NCBI RefSeq assembly: GCF_900155615.1 | Contig: NZ_FUHT01000003.1 | Location: forward strand, 62,001 to 126,000 | DNA length: 64,000 bases | Direction of reading: 5' to 3' | DNA from: Massiliimalia massiliensis | Lineage (GTDB): Bacteria; Bacillota; Clostridia; Oscillospirales; Ruminococcaceae | Shown here: piece after piece, positions 1-8,328 of the stretch | Numbering within the stretch: the stretch's first letter is position 1 | How the letters are laid out: each line of letters starts with the position of its first letter | Program-made: the position numbers and the translations under genes | Notes under the pieces: generated by a model | Databases searched by the model: none | Told to the model about the DNA's origin: nothing | The model's input: the letters and a program-made list of their open reading frames with translations, nothing else

Positions 1-1
1 T

Positions 2-814
2 AAACTGGGCGAACTCATTAATTTCCAGATTGAAAATGGGACAGATTCCATTATCATCTGCGGAACTACCGGCGAAGGCTCTACCCTGACGGATGCGGAG
101 CATCGCGAAGCGATTCGGGCTGCGGTGCAGTATACAGCCGGCCGGGTGCCGGTGGTGGCCGGAACCGGAAGCAACGATACGGCCTATGCGGTTTCCTTGT
201 CAAAGGAAGCGGAACAGCTTGGCGCGGACGGCCTTTTGCTGGTGACGCCATATTACAACAAGACCTCCCAGCGCGGTCTGGTTGAGCATTATAAGAAAAT
301 TGCCGGAAGCGTTTCTCTGCCGATTATCCTTTACAGCGTGCAGAGCCGGACCGGGGTGAACATTGCGCCGGAAACCTGCTATGAGCTGTCAAAGATTGAG
401 AATATCGTCGCGGTGAAGGAAGCGAGCGGGAACATTTCACAGGTCGCTAAAATCCGTCATCTCTGCGGAGACGACCTGGATATCTATTCCGGCAATGACG
501 ACCAGATTGTGCCGCTTCTGTCTTTGGGCGGGATTGGCGTTATTTCGGTGCTGTCCAACATTATGCCGAAGGAAACGCACGATATCTGCCAGCTTTATTT
601 TGATGGTAAGGTTACGGAAAGCGCCCAGCTTCAGTTAAAGCTGCTGGATATCGCCAACAAGTTGTTCCTGGATGTCAACCCGATCCCGGTGAAGGAAGCG
701 ATGAACCTGATGGGGATGAATGTCGGCGAGTGCAGACTGCCGCTCTACCGGATGGATGACCATTCCATTGAAGTACTCAAGAAGGCCTTGCAGGATGCCG
801 GCCTGGTAAAATAA
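2..814 (+). CDS. dapA: 4-hydroxy-tetrahydrodipicolinate synthase, 5' end outside window
   Basis: This enzyme condenses pyruvate with aspartate semialdehyde, the first committed step toward diaminopimelate and lysine. The frame is open from base 2, so roughly 20 N-terminal residues are missing and 270 remain of the usual 290 or so. The pyruvate-binding CGTTGEGST motif lies near the visible start. TPYYNK follows, and the Schiff-base lysine is in VAVKEASG. The substrate-binding loop reads YSVQSRTG where most relatives have YNVPSRTG, a conservative variant. dapB follows after a terminator-like hairpin, so the two are adjacent in pathway and in map order. Confidence 0.96.
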   Translation, partial: KLGELINFQIENGTDSIIICGTTGEGSTLTDAEHREAIRAAVQYTAGRVPVVAGTGSNDTAYAVSLSKEAEQLGADGLLLVTPYYNKTSQRGLVEHYKKIAGSVSLPIILYSVQSRTGVNIAPETCYELSKIENIVAVKEASGNISQVAKIRHLCGDDLDIYSGNDDQIVPLLSLGGIGVISVLSNIMPKETHDICQLYFDGKVTESAQLQLKLLDIANKLFLDVNPIPVKEAMNLMGMNVGECRLPLYRMDDHSIEVLKKALQDAGLVK

Positions 815-821
815 AAAGGGG

Positions 822-853
822 AATCTGCACATAAGCTATGTGCAGATTTTTTC
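822..853 (+). terminator. Intrinsic terminator after dapA
   Basis: A perfect 12-bp stem (AATCTGCACATA paired with TATGTGCAGATT) closes a 3-nt loop and runs into a T tract. It probably ends or reduces dapA transcription before dapB. I see no clear separate promoter for dapB, so partial read-through is likely. Confidence 0.85.
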
Positions 854-889
854 CATTACGTGTTTGAAGGAAAAGGAAAGGGAAAAATT

Positions 890-1639
890 ATGACCAGTAT
901 ATTATTGAGCGGTGCAAACGGCAAAATGGGAAGGGTGATCAGCCGTTGTGTAGAAGAACGTCCGGATTGCCGGATTGCCGCCGGGATTGATTTAAACACC
1001 AATCCCTACAGCGATTTTCCAATCTATTCCTCTTGGCAGGACTGCGGAGAGAAGGCAGATGTGATTATCGATTTTTCCAATCCTGCCGCGCTGGAGGGGA
1101 TTCTCTCCTATGCGAAACAGGAAAAAATTCCGGCAGTCATTGCGACGACAGGCTTTCAGCCCGGTCAGATTCAGATGATCCGGGAGGCGGCTCAGGAAAT
1201 CCCGGTATTTTTCTCCTTTAATATGTCCCTGGGGGTAAATTTGCTGGTTTCGCTGGCAAAGAAGGCTGCTGAGGTGCTGGGCGGGCAGTTCGACATTGAG
1301 ATTATCGAAAAGCATCACAACCAGAAAATTGACGCCCCGAGCGGAACCGCTCTGATGCTGGCCGACGCGATTAACGATACCATGGATCATACCCAGAAAT
1401 ATATGTACGACCGTCATGCCCAGCGCAAAAAGAGGGATAAAAATGAGATCGGGATTCATGCTGTCCGGGGCGGAACAATCGTCGGGGAGCACGAGGTGAT
1501 TTTTGCAGGCCATGACGAAATACTTTCGTTAAAGCATCAGGCTATGTCCAAGGAAATATTTGCAGTCGGCGCGGTAAATGCGGCGGTTTTTTTAAAGAGC
1601 CAGCCGGCAGGACTTTATGATATGAGCAAGATGGTGTAG
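890..1639 (+). CDS. dapB: 4-hydroxy-tetrahydrodipicolinate reductase
   Basis: DapB reduces the dapA product with NAD(P)H in the diaminopimelate/lysine pathway. The 249-residue length is typical. The N-terminal dinucleotide-binding loop is GANGKMGR, and the catalytic and substrate region EKHHNQKIDAPSGTA is intact, with its two histidines and the lysine. I chose the ATG at 890 because it follows a purine-rich AAGGAAAAGGAAAGG sequence and starts the protein directly before the Rossmann strand. An upstream in-frame start would add an unlikely lysine- and glycine-rich tail. Confidence 0.97.
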   Translation: MTSILLSGANGKMGRVISRCVEERPDCRIAAGIDLNTNPYSDFPIYSSWQDCGEKADVIIDFSNPAALEGILSYAKQEKIPAVIATTGFQPGQIQMIREAAQEIPVFFSFNMSLGVNLLVSLAKKAAEVLGGQFDIEIIEKHHNQKIDAPSGTALMLADAINDTMDHTQKYMYDRHAQRKKRDKNEIGIHAVRGGTIVGEHEVIFAGHDEILSLKHQAMSKEIFAVGAVNAAVFLKSQPAGLYDMSKMV

Positions 1640-1697
1640 TCTTTGGACTGAAGCCTGTGGAAATTATTTTGCGGATAAAATCAGTTCTGTGACCAGA

Positions 1698-1741
1698 AGA
1701 AAGGAAGTGCTTTCGCAGGGACGGAAGCTGTGGTGATCAAG
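1698..1741 (+). repeat. Shine-Dalgarno/hairpin start element, copy A
   Basis: AGAAAGGAAG at 1698-1707 is followed at once by a hairpin at 1709-1728 (GCTTTC paired with GGAAGC, one G-T pair). The ATG of the next gene comes 13 nt after the hairpin. Copies B, C and D have nearly the same sequence, and E, F and G have the same layout. The ribosome binding site is too far from the start codon to work linearly, but would be brought closer by the hairpin. A role in initiation is inference. Confidence 0.6.
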
Positions 1742-2227
1742 ATGGGACAAGCGGAGGTATGCGCGCTGCTGGACGAGATGGGAATTCCCTATGAGCTGAT
1801 CCGGCATCAGCCGGTTTATACTATTGACGACATGGTACAGCTTGCTTTGCCGGATTTGGAATGCGTAGCCAAAAACCTTTTTTTGAGGAATGCAAATGGG
1901 AAGCAGCATTTTCTCGTCACCATGCCGCATGAGAAGAAGGTCGATTTAAAGGAGCTTGCACAGAAAATCGGGAGCAGCAAATTGAGCTTTGCTTCAGAGG
2001 AGCGCCTCATGACGCATCTGGGCCTGCGGCGCGGCGCAGTGACGCCGTTCGGTGTGCTCAACAACGGAGACCATCAGGTACAGGTGATCCTGGATGAGGA
2101 TCTCAGAGAGCAAAGCAGGGTGGCAGTCCATCCGAATGAGAATACAGCAACCCTATATCTGGCAGTTGATGATTTGGTGAAGGTGCTTCATCGGGCGGGG
2201 AATCCGGTGGATCTGATCAAATTGTAA
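1742..2227 (+). CDS. YbaK/EbsC-type aminoacyl-tRNA deacylase
   Basis: The protein has 161 residues and matches the YbaK/ProX editing fold. These trans-acting enzymes hydrolyse mischarged tRNAs, typically Ala- or Cys-tRNA(Pro). Seen here are the N-terminal LLDEMGIPYELIRHQPVYT segment, VAKNLFLRNA, the FLVTMPHEKKVDLK strand and the GAVTPFGVLN signature of the PrdX/ProX subgroup. I prefer the ATG at 1742 over the GTGs at 1730 and 1733, because that gives the same spacing to the upstream hairpin as other copies of the start element. Substrate specificity cannot be read from the sequence. Confidence 0.88.
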   Translation: MGQAEVCALLDEMGIPYELIRHQPVYTIDDMVQLALPDLECVAKNLFLRNANGKQHFLVTMPHEKKVDLKELAQKIGSSKLSFASEERLMTHLGLRRGAVTPFGVLNNGDHQVQVILDEDLREQSRVAVHPNENTATLYLAVDDLVKVLHRAGNPVDLIKL

Positions 2228-2234
2228 AAACCCC

Positions 2235-2263
2235 TTGACTTTGGAGGGGGATTATGCTAAACT
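2235..2263 (+). promoter_or_regulatory. SigA-type promoter of the rplU operon
   Basis: TTGACT at 2235-2240 and TAAACT at 2258-2263 are separated by 17 bp. The box lies just after the ybaK-like stop codon and serves rplU-prp-rpmA. Confidence 0.7.
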
Positions 2264-2269
2264 AGTAGA

Positions 2270-2350
2270 GCCGCATGTATCGGGCTTTTTAAGTGATGCA
2301 ATTTTTTATGTTGTATCCGCCTTGGAAAACAGCGAGATTAGAGAAAAGGC
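2270..2350 (+). ncRNA. Probable L21 leader (ribosomal protein autoregulatory RNA)
   Basis: About 90 nt of untranslated RNA separate the promoter from rplU. This is the place of the known Firmicutes L21 leader, and it includes a GTATCGGGCTTTTTAAGTGA segment. I assign it mainly by position and have not confirmed the fold. It would be expected to bind free L21 and repress the operon. Confidence 0.5.
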
Positions 2351-2362
2351 AGGTGCCTTAGA

Positions 2363-2674
2363 ATGTATGCAGTAATTGAAACAGGCGGAAAACAGTATCG
2401 TGTCAATGAAGGAGACGTTATCTTTATTGAAAAGCTGGATGTAGAAGAAAACGCAGCCGTAGCATTTGATAAAGTTGTTGCCGTTTCCACCGACGAAGGT
2501 TTAAAGGTTGGCGCTCCGTATGTAAACGGTGCAGTTGTGAACGCAACCGCTCTGAAAAACGGCAAGGGCAAGAAAATCACTGTTTTCACCTACAAACCGA
2601 AAAAATCTTCTTCCCGCAAAATGGGTCACAGACAGGCTTACACTCAGGTAAGAATTGAATCCATCAAAGCATAA
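2363..2674 (+). CDS. rplU: 50S ribosomal protein bL21
   Basis: The 103-residue bL21 binds 23S rRNA in the large subunit. The start [14 protein letters not shown] is diagnostic, and the basic C-terminal half ([14 protein letters not shown], then TQVRIESI) is complete. The stop codon overlaps the start of the next gene by one base (TAATG), so translation is probably coupled. The gene order rplU-prp-rpmA-obg is the standard Firmicutes arrangement. Confidence 0.98.
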   Translation: MYAVIETGGKQYRVNEGDVIFIEKLDVEENAAVAFDKVVAVSTDEGLKVGAPYVNGAVVNATALKNGKGKKITVFTYKPKKSSSRKMGHRQAYTQVRIESIKA

Positions 2675-2991
2675 TGGTACGCGCTCAGTTTGAGAAGCAT
2701 CAGGGTGCTGTTTGCGGATTTCGCATTTCCGGCCATGCCGGCTATGGACACGCCGGGGAGGATATCGTTTGTGCGAGTGTTTCCTCCGCGCTGCAGATGA
2801 CAGCCAACGGTATTACCGAAATTCTTGGCCAGGAGGCTGAGATCGAGGTTTTGGAGAACGAAATCCATCTGCGGCTTGTGAGCTGCGAATCAAAAGAAGC
2901 GCTGCTGTTTTTGCAGGCGTTTTATCTGCAACTGAGTTTGCTTGCAGAAGATTATCCGAATACGATTAAAATTACCGATCTGGAGGTGTAA
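2674..2991 (+). CDS. prp: Ribosomal-processing cysteine protease Prp
   Basis: Prp removes the N-terminal extension of bL27 in Firmicutes. The 105-residue protein carries the catalytic His in SGHAGYG and the catalytic Cys in VCASVS, at the usual spacing. It lies between rplU and rpmA, its conserved position. Its substrate, the L27 encoded next door, has the matching cleavage site (QFF followed by AHKKG), so enzyme and substrate agree in this genome. Confidence 0.95.
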   Translation: MVRAQFEKHQGAVCGFRISGHAGYGHAGEDIVCASVSSALQMTANGITEILGQEAEIEVLENEIHLRLVSCESKEALLFLQAFYLQLSLLAEDYPNTIKITDLEV

Positions 2992-2996
2992 GTAAT

Positions 2997-3278
2997 ATGT
3001 TAAGAATCAGCATGCAGTTTTTTGCACACAAAAAAGGAATGGGTTCAACGAAAAACGGACGTGATTCCGAATCCAAAAGACTGGGCGCAAAGCGTGCGGA
3101 CGGTCAGTTTGTGTTGGCGGGTAACATATTAGTGCGTCAGCGCGGAACTCATATCCACGCGGGAGAAAACGTTGGCCGCGGCTCTGACGATACTTTGTTT
3201 GCGAAAATTGACGGTGTCGTAAGATTTGAACGTGTTGGCCGTGACCGCAAAAAAGTTAGCGTTTACGCTGCTCAATAG
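2997..3278 (+). CDS. rpmA: 50S ribosomal protein bL27 with cleavable N-terminal extension
   Basis: bL27 reaches toward the peptidyl-transferase centre. The 93-residue precursor starts MLRISMQFF and continues [15 protein letters not shown]. The first nine residues form the Firmicutes-type extension cut by Prp after the double Phe. The body shows the usual [10 protein letters not shown] and the [16 protein letters not shown] loop. Confidence 0.98.
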   Translation: MLRISMQFFAHKKGMGSTKNGRDSESKRLGAKRADGQFVLAGNILVRQRGTHIHAGENVGRGSDDTLFAKIDGVVRFERVGRDRKKVSVYAAQ

Positions 3279-3294
3279 TTGAAACCGAAACGTG

Positions 3295-3338
3295 AAGGTG
3301 TGCTTTTGGGGCGGAGCCCTGAGCACGCCTTTTCTTTT
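3295..3338 (+). terminator. Intrinsic terminator after rpmA
   Basis: GGTGTGCT pairs with AGCACGCC around an inner GGGC/GCCC stem, and the structure is followed by TTTTCTTTTT. It separates the ribosomal operon from obg. I did not find a convincing separate obg promoter in the 105 bp that follow. Confidence 0.8.
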
Positions 3339-3445
3339 TCCGGGCGGATGATTTCTGGAATGGGAACCATCCTATTACTGGAAGGGTCAGGCCTTGCCTG
3401 ATCTGGTTTAAAATTTTTTGATTTTATCAAAAAGGAGGAAGGAAA

Positions 3446-4720
3446 ATGTTCGTTGACAAGGCGAAAATAACGGTAAAAGCCGGAAACGGCGGAAACGGGG
3501 CGGTGTCCTTTCACCGCGAAAAATATATCAACGCCGGCGGCCCGGATGGGGGCGACGGCGGAAAAGGCGGAGATATTGTCTTTGTTGTAGACGATAATAT
3601 GTCCACACTGGTGGATTTTCGGTACAAGCGGAAATTTGTCGCGCCGAACGGACAGGACGGCGGGAGCAACCGCTGCTCTGGAAAAGGCGCGGAGGACTTG
3701 GTGATCCGCGTGCCGCGCGGCACCCTGCTTCGTGACAGCGAGACCGGAAGGCTTCTGGCCGATATTTCCGGGGATCATCCCTATATCATTGCAAAAGGAG
3801 GACGGGGCGGCGCCGGGAACCAGCATTTCGCCACGCCGACGCGGCAGATTCCTCGCTTTGCGAAGCCTGGTGTGGTAGGCGAGGGCTACGAGCTGACTCT
3901 GGAGCTAAAGCTTCTGGCGGACGTTGGATTAGTAGGATTCCCGAATGTTGGAAAATCGACGCTGATCAGTGTGGTCAGCGCGGCAAAGCCGAAAATTGCA
4001 AACTATCATTTTACCACCCTTTCTCCTGTGCTGGGCGTTGTAAAGCTGGACGAGCAGAAAAGCTTTGTTATGGCGGATATCCCTGGGCTGATTGAAGGCG
4101 CCAGCGAAGGAGTAGGACTCGGACATGAATTTTTGCGCCATGTCGACCGGTGCCGGCTGATTATCCATGTAGTGGATGTGTCGGGCATTGAGGGGCGCGA
4201 TCCGATTGAGGATTTTCATGCCATCAACCGGGAGCTGAAAAGCTTTAGTGAAGAGCTGGCCGAGCGTCCGCAGATTGTTGCGGGGAATAAATGCGATATG
4301 GCGTCCGCCGAACAGGTGGAGGCGTTCCGCAGCTTTATCGAAGGACAGGGGCTTAAGTTTTTTGACATCTCTGCTGCGACAACAAAGGGGACAAAACAGC
4401 TTGTCGACGAGGTTGGAAAGCTGCTTGATACTCTGCCGCCTATTACAGAATACGAGCCGGAACCGATGTCTTTAGAGGAACTGGAGCTGAAGAAGGAGGA
4501 CCGCCGGTTTGAAATCGAGATAGAAGACGGCATTTATTATATTGACGCACCGTTTCTGGAACCGGTACTCTCCACCATCAATATGGAAGACTATGAATCT
4601 CTGCAGTATTTTCAGAGGGTATTGCGTTTTTCCGGGATTATTGATAAACTGGAAGAAATGGGAATCAAGGAAGGCGACACAGTCGATATTTTCGGGCTGC
4701 AGTTTGACTTCGTAAAATAA
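3446..4720 (+). CDS. obgE: Obg family GTPase (ribosome maturation)
   Basis: Obg binds late 50S assembly intermediates and is linked to the stringent response and, in Bacillus, to sporulation onset. The 424 residues show the glycine-rich Obg fold (about 1-158, with repeated GG steps such as GGPDGGDGGKGG). The G domain follows, with P-loop GFPNVGKST (164-172), DIPGLIEGA and NKCD. A C-terminal OCT domain follows, rich in Glu. AAGGAGGAAGG lies directly upstream of the ATG. Confidence 0.98.
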   Translation: MFVDKAKITVKAGNGGNGAVSFHREKYINAGGPDGGDGGKGGDIVFVVDDNMSTLVDFRYKRKFVAPNGQDGGSNRCSGKGAEDLVIRVPRGTLLRDSETGRLLADISGDHPYIIAKGGRGGAGNQHFATPTRQIPRFAKPGVVGEGYELTLELKLLADVGLVGFPNVGKSTLISVVSAAKPKIANYHFTTLSPVLGVVKLDEQKSFVMADIPGLIEGASEGVGLGHEFLRHVDRCRLIIHVVDVSGIEGRDPIEDFHAINRELKSFSEELAERPQIVAGNKCDMASAEQVEAFRSFIEGQGLKFFDISAATTKGTKQLVDEVGKLLDTLPPITEYEPEPMSLEELELKKEDRRFEIEIEDGIYYIDAPFLEPVLSTINMEDYESLQYFQRVLRFSGIIDKLEEMGIKEGDTVDIFGLQFDFVK

Positions 4721-4733
4721 AACCGGAAGGGAT

Positions 4734-5129
4734 TTGGTTAGAACATTGGAACAGCAGTATGAAAATCCGAAGCTTTACAGCCCTCTGGTCTTGGCCTATA
4801 TGGGAGACGCTGTGCTGGAGATCATGGTTCGTGAGCGGCTGGTGAAGCGGGCGAATATGCCTGTGAACAAGCTGCATCGTATGACGGTGGACAGGGTGTG
4901 CGCAAAGGCCCAGTCGGCGGCGGTCGAGCTGCTGCTGGGGCGCCTGACAGAAGAGGAGGCTGCTGTGTATAAACGCGGCAGGAACGCTAACGGAAACCAT
5001 GTTCCTAAAAATGCAGATCCGCAGGAGTACCGCCGCGCAACAGGAATGGAGGCGCTGTTTGGCTACCTGTATTTGATGGGCGATATTCCGCGGATCGAAG
5101 AATTATTTGCCTTGATCTGGATAGACTAA
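4734..5129 (+). CDS. mrnC: Mini-ribonuclease III
   Basis: This is a dimeric RNase III catalytic domain without a dsRNA-binding domain, used in Bacillus for 23S rRNA 3' maturation. The metal-binding helix LAYMGDAVLEI, the VNKLHRMTV segment, the RGRNANGNHVPKNAD motif and EYRRATGMEALFGYLYL all match MrnC. The start is a TTG at 4734. A second TTG at 4746 is also possible, since GGAAGGGA lies very close to the first. The gene follows obg by 13 bp rather than cysS, its more usual neighbour. Confidence 0.93.
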   Translation: MVRTLEQQYENPKLYSPLVLAYMGDAVLEIMVRERLVKRANMPVNKLHRMTVDRVCAKAQSAAVELLLGRLTEEEAAVYKRGRNANGNHVPKNADPQEYRRATGMEALFGYLYLMGDIPRIEELFALIWID

Positions 5130-5152
5130 TCTGAGATAGGGAGGACTGTGCC

Positions 5153-6016
5153 ATGATCAAGAAACAGCGTTTTTGGTGGGATTGTATTGTCGTTGTGGCC
5201 GGTACCGGGCTTCTGGCGCTCGGCACCTATGTTTTCATTGCGCCGAACCAGATAGCGCCTGGCGGTGTTTCAGGCGTTGCGATTCTGATTAACTTTCTGA
5301 CAAATATCTCAATTGGCTGGCTGAACCTGCTGATCAATATTCCGCTTTTAATTCTGGGTCTGTTCTTTCTGGGGAAGCAGTTTGTCATCAAGTCCATCCT
5401 CTCAGTGCTTGCCTTTACAGTGTTCTATGATTATATTTTCGCATGGACAAATCTTCCGCAGTACACCGGAGATTCCATGCTGGCCGCGCTGTTTGGCGGC
5501 GTGCTGAGCGGAACCGGGATTGCGCTGACCTTTATGGTGGATGGCTCTACCGGCGGCATCGACGTCAGCAGCAAGGTTGTGCAGATGAAGCTGCCGCATA
5601 TCCCAATCGGGAAAATCGTATTTTTGACTGATGTCGTTATTATCGCTGTTTCTACAGTGGTGTTTAAAAGCGTTAGCTCTGCGCTTTATGCGACCATTGC
5701 CATGTTTGTGACAGCACAGATCATCGACGCCCTGCTGTACGGGCTGGACGCCGGAAAGATGGTGATGATCATCAGCGACCACAGCGACGAGCTTGCGAAG
5801 GAGATTATCAAGCGGGCAGACCGCGGGGTAACCAAGCTGATGGGGAACGGCGCCTATGAAAATAAGGAAAAAGTGGTTTTGCTCTGCGCAGTCCGACGGA
5901 ATGAATACTATCACCTCAAGCGGATTGTACAGCAGATCGACCCGGCGGCGTTTATTATTGTTACCACGGCGAGCGAGGTAGTCGGGGAAGGCTTTAAGGC
6001 GATTGATAAGGTGTAG
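5153..6016 (+). CDS. YitT family membrane protein
   Basis: The protein has 287 residues. The first 200 or so form about five or six hydrophobic helices with the DUF161 features (YVFIAPNQIAPGGVSG, DGSTGGIDV). The C-terminal 80 residues form a soluble DUF2179 domain (GVTKLMGNGAYENKEKVVLLCAV). Family members are inner-membrane proteins of unsettled function and are common in Firmicutes. A GGGAGG Shine-Dalgarno lies upstream of the ATG. Confidence 0.92.
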   Translation: MIKKQRFWWDCIVVVAGTGLLALGTYVFIAPNQIAPGGVSGVAILINFLTNISIGWLNLLINIPLLILGLFFLGKQFVIKSILSVLAFTVFYDYIFAWTNLPQYTGDSMLAALFGGVLSGTGIALTFMVDGSTGGIDVSSKVVQMKLPHIPIGKIVFLTDVVIIAVSTVVFKSVSSALYATIAMFVTAQIIDALLYGLDAGKMVMIISDHSDELAKEIIKRADRGVTKLMGNGAYENKEKVVLLCAVRRNEYYHLKRIVQQIDPAAFIIVTTASEVVGEGFKAIDKV

Positions 6017-6106
6017 AGAGGCCGTACCGTCCGGCTGATCAGAGACTCGCGGACTTGGAAAAATACCCGGCAGTAAGCCGGAGAGAATGAAACGATGAAC
6101 CAATCA

Positions 6107-6134
6107 GGACGGAGTTTACTCCGTCCATTTTCTC
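6107..6134 (+). terminator. Terminator-like hairpin before larB
   Basis: GGACGGAGT pairs perfectly with ACTCCGTCC over a 2-nt loop and is followed by ATTTTCTC. It lies 20 bp before the larB ribosome binding site, so it could end the yitT transcript or act as an attenuator for larBC. Confidence 0.7.
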
Positions 6135-6154
6135 AGGAAAAAGGAGGAAATGAA

Positions 6155-6925
6155 ATGGATGTGGAAAAATTGCTGCGGGCTGTCCGGGAAGGAACCGTAT
6201 CTGTGGAGCAGGCGGAACAGCAGCTAAAAACCCTGCCCTACGAGGATCTGGGCTTTGCAAGGATTGATCATCACCGCAAGCTGCGTACCGGCTTCGGCGA
6301 GGTGATTTTCTGTAAAGGAAAAACGAAGGAGCAGGTCGCGGTGATCTTTGAACACCTGGCGGAAAAAGACACCTCTGTATTGGCGACAAAAGCCAGCACA
6401 GAACAATATCAAGAGGTGTTAAAGGTCTGCCCGGATGCAGAATATCAGGAGAACGGCGGCCTGATTACGCTGATGCTTGACCAGCCGCATTACATAGGGG
6501 AGGTTGCGGTCTGCACTGCCGGAACCGCGGATATCCCGGTGGCGGAGGAAGCCGCGGCAACCGCTTCCTTTTTCGGAGCAAAGGTCAAACGCTACTATGA
6601 TGTCGGTGTTGCAGGCATCCACCGGCTGTTTGATAAGCTGCCGGAGATTGAACAGGCGAATGTTGTGATCGCAGTTGCCGGTATGGAGGGCGCTTTGGCC
6701 GGTGTTCTGGCGGGTATGATTGACAAACCGGTAATCGCGGTGCCGACCAGCGTGGGGTACGGAGCCAATTTCCATGGGCTGAGCGCGCTGCTTACCATGC
6801 TCAACTCCTGTGCGGACGGCATATCAGTGGTGAATATTGACAACGGCTACGGGGCCGGCTATCTCGGCGCACAGGTGAACCGCCTGATTGCTAACGGCAC
6901 AGGAAAGGAAGGTATGGAAAGATGA
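6155..6925 (+). CDS. larB: Nickel-pincer cofactor synthase LarB (P2CMN synthase)
   Basis: LarB carboxylates nicotinic acid adenine dinucleotide to the biscarboxylic mononucleotide, the first step to the nickel-pincer nucleotide of lactate racemase-type enzymes. The 256-residue protein has an AIR-carboxylase-like C-terminal half (GTADIPVAEEAA, AGMEGALAGVLAG, PTSVGYGANFHG). The start at 6155 sits 5 nt after AAGGAGGAA. An earlier in-frame ATG would place the ribosome binding site inside the gene. The stop overlaps larC by 4 bp. Confidence 0.95.
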   Translation: MDVEKLLRAVREGTVSVEQAEQQLKTLPYEDLGFARIDHHRKLRTGFGEVIFCKGKTKEQVAVIFEHLAEKDTSVLATKASTEQYQEVLKVCPDAEYQENGGLITLMLDQPHYIGEVAVCTAGTADIPVAEEAAATASFFGAKVKRYYDVGVAGIHRLFDKLPEIEQANVVIAVAGMEGALAGVLAGMIDKPVIAVPTSVGYGANFHGLSALLTMLNSCADGISVVNIDNGYGAGYLGAQVNRLIANGTGKEGMER

Positions 6926-8211
6926 GAACGCTTTACTTAGAATGCCGTTCGGGAATCAGCGGCGATATGACAGTCGGCGCACTGCTGGATTTGGGAGCGG
7001 ATCAGAAGCAGTTGGAAAAAGAACTCAACAGCCTGAAGATAGAAGGGTATGCCTTGAAATTTGGCAGAACCAAGAAAGCGGGTATTGATGCATTTGATTT
7101 TGATGTCCTGCTGGAACATCCGGAGCATCCGGATCAGCACCATGAGCATGCTCACGCTCATTCTCATCATGGCGCTGGCCATGAACATCATCACAGTGAC
7201 GGGAAGCATGGACATTCCCACGAACATGAACACCATCATCACGGCCATGTCCACCGAAACCTGGGAGACGTGCTGGAAATTATTGAAAGCGGGGAAATGA
7301 GTGAAGCCGCAAAGGAGACCGCGAAACAAATTTTCCATATTATCGCGGAATCGGAGGCAAAGGCCCACGGTCTGCCGGTTGAGGAGGTTCATTTCCATGA
7401 GGTCGGCGCGGTGGATTCCATTATTGATATCTGCGGCGCGGCGATCTGCCTGGAACAGCTTAAGGTTGACCGAGTGATTGCGTCTCCTCTGAGCGAAGGA
7501 CAGGGCAGCGTGCGCTGCGCGCATGGGCTGATGCCGGTTCCGGTTCCGGCTGTGGTAAATATCGCGGCAGCCCGCCAGGTGCCGATGGAACTGACCGAAG
7601 TGGAAGGGGAGCTGGTTACTCCAACGGGAATTGCGATTCTCAGCGCAGTCTGTGACGAGTTTACCGTCCCGAAACGGATGAATATAAAAAAAATCGGTTA
7701 TGGAGCAGGAAATAAAGATCTGCCTGACCGGGCGAATGTTCTGCGTGCTTATCTGCTGGAGGAATCGGACAGGCAGGACAGTGACGAGGTTGTACTGCTG
7801 GAAACGAATATTGACGACCAAACCGGGGAACAGCTCGCTTATGCCTGCGGCCTGCTTCGCGATTCTGGCGCATTGGACGTATGGCTGGAGCCGATCTACA
7901 TGAAAAAGAACCGCCCGGCGTATAAGCTATGCGTACTGGTGAAGGAAGAAGCTCAGCAGAGTGCGGTCAAGCTGATTTTTCAGAATACAACGGCGATTGG
8001 GATCAGAAAAAGCAATCTGGAACGCGCAATTATGCAAAGAGAGATAATTGAGGTGGACACCTCTTATGGATTGGTTCAGGTAAAATGCTGCAAATATGGC
8101 GAGATTTTAAAGCAATATGTTGAGTTTGAATCTGCAAAACAGGCCGCGGAGATATATCATGTGACAATTGAACAAGTTATTCAAGAAACCCTCAAAAAAA
8201 TTTGTCAATGA
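6922..8211 (+). CDS. larC: Nickel-pincer cofactor nickel insertion protein LarC
   Basis: LarC inserts nickel into the pincer nucleotide with CTP. The 429 residues are one uninterrupted frame, whereas lactobacilli make the full protein by frameshifting between larC1 and larC2. The N-terminus (LECRSGISGDMTVGALLDLG) and the HFHEVGAVDSIIDI motif are intact. A histidine-rich loop at about residues 72-113 holds some 22 His, consistent with nickel binding or storage. The ATGA overlap with larB implies translational coupling. The sulfur-transfer gene larE is not in the window. Confidence 0.96.
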   Translation: MRTLYLECRSGISGDMTVGALLDLGADQKQLEKELNSLKIEGYALKFGRTKKAGIDAFDFDVLLEHPEHPDQHHEHAHAHSHHGAGHEHHHSDGKHGHSHEHEHHHHGHVHRNLGDVLEIIESGEMSEAAKETAKQIFHIIAESEAKAHGLPVEEVHFHEVGAVDSIIDICGAAICLEQLKVDRVIASPLSEGQGSVRCAHGLMPVPVPAVVNIAAARQVPMELTEVEGELVTPTGIAILSAVCDEFTVPKRMNIKKIGYGAGNKDLPDRANVLRAYLLEESDRQDSDEVVLLETNIDDQTGEQLAYACGLLRDSGALDVWLEPIYMKKNRPAYKLCVLVKEEAQQSAVKLIFQNTTAIGIRKSNLERAIMQREIIEVDTSYGLVQVKCCKYGEILKQYVEFESAKQAAEIYHVTIEQVIQETLKKICQ

Positions 8212-8250
8212 TTTTTTGCAGGATTAGAAAAACAATCTTGCAAAATTGCG

Positions 8251-8256
8251 TATAAT
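8251..8256 (+). promoter_or_regulatory. -10 element before the aminotransferase gene
   Basis: A TATAAT box lies 73 bp before the start codon in an AT-rich stretch. The sequence 17 bp upstream (AAAAAC) is a poor -35, so only the -10 is supported. Confidence 0.45.
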
Positions 8257-8328
8257 ATAGTACAATAAAAAACGATGCAAAATTTGGCTTACATCGGAGT
8301 ACAGGATAGATTGCGCAGGAGGCGGATT

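Noticed and set aside
7138-7260. A CAT/CAC-rich stretch that looks like a nucleotide repeat
   Set aside because: It is the histidine-rich coding loop of larC, not a CRISPR or satellite repeat. The units are irregular.
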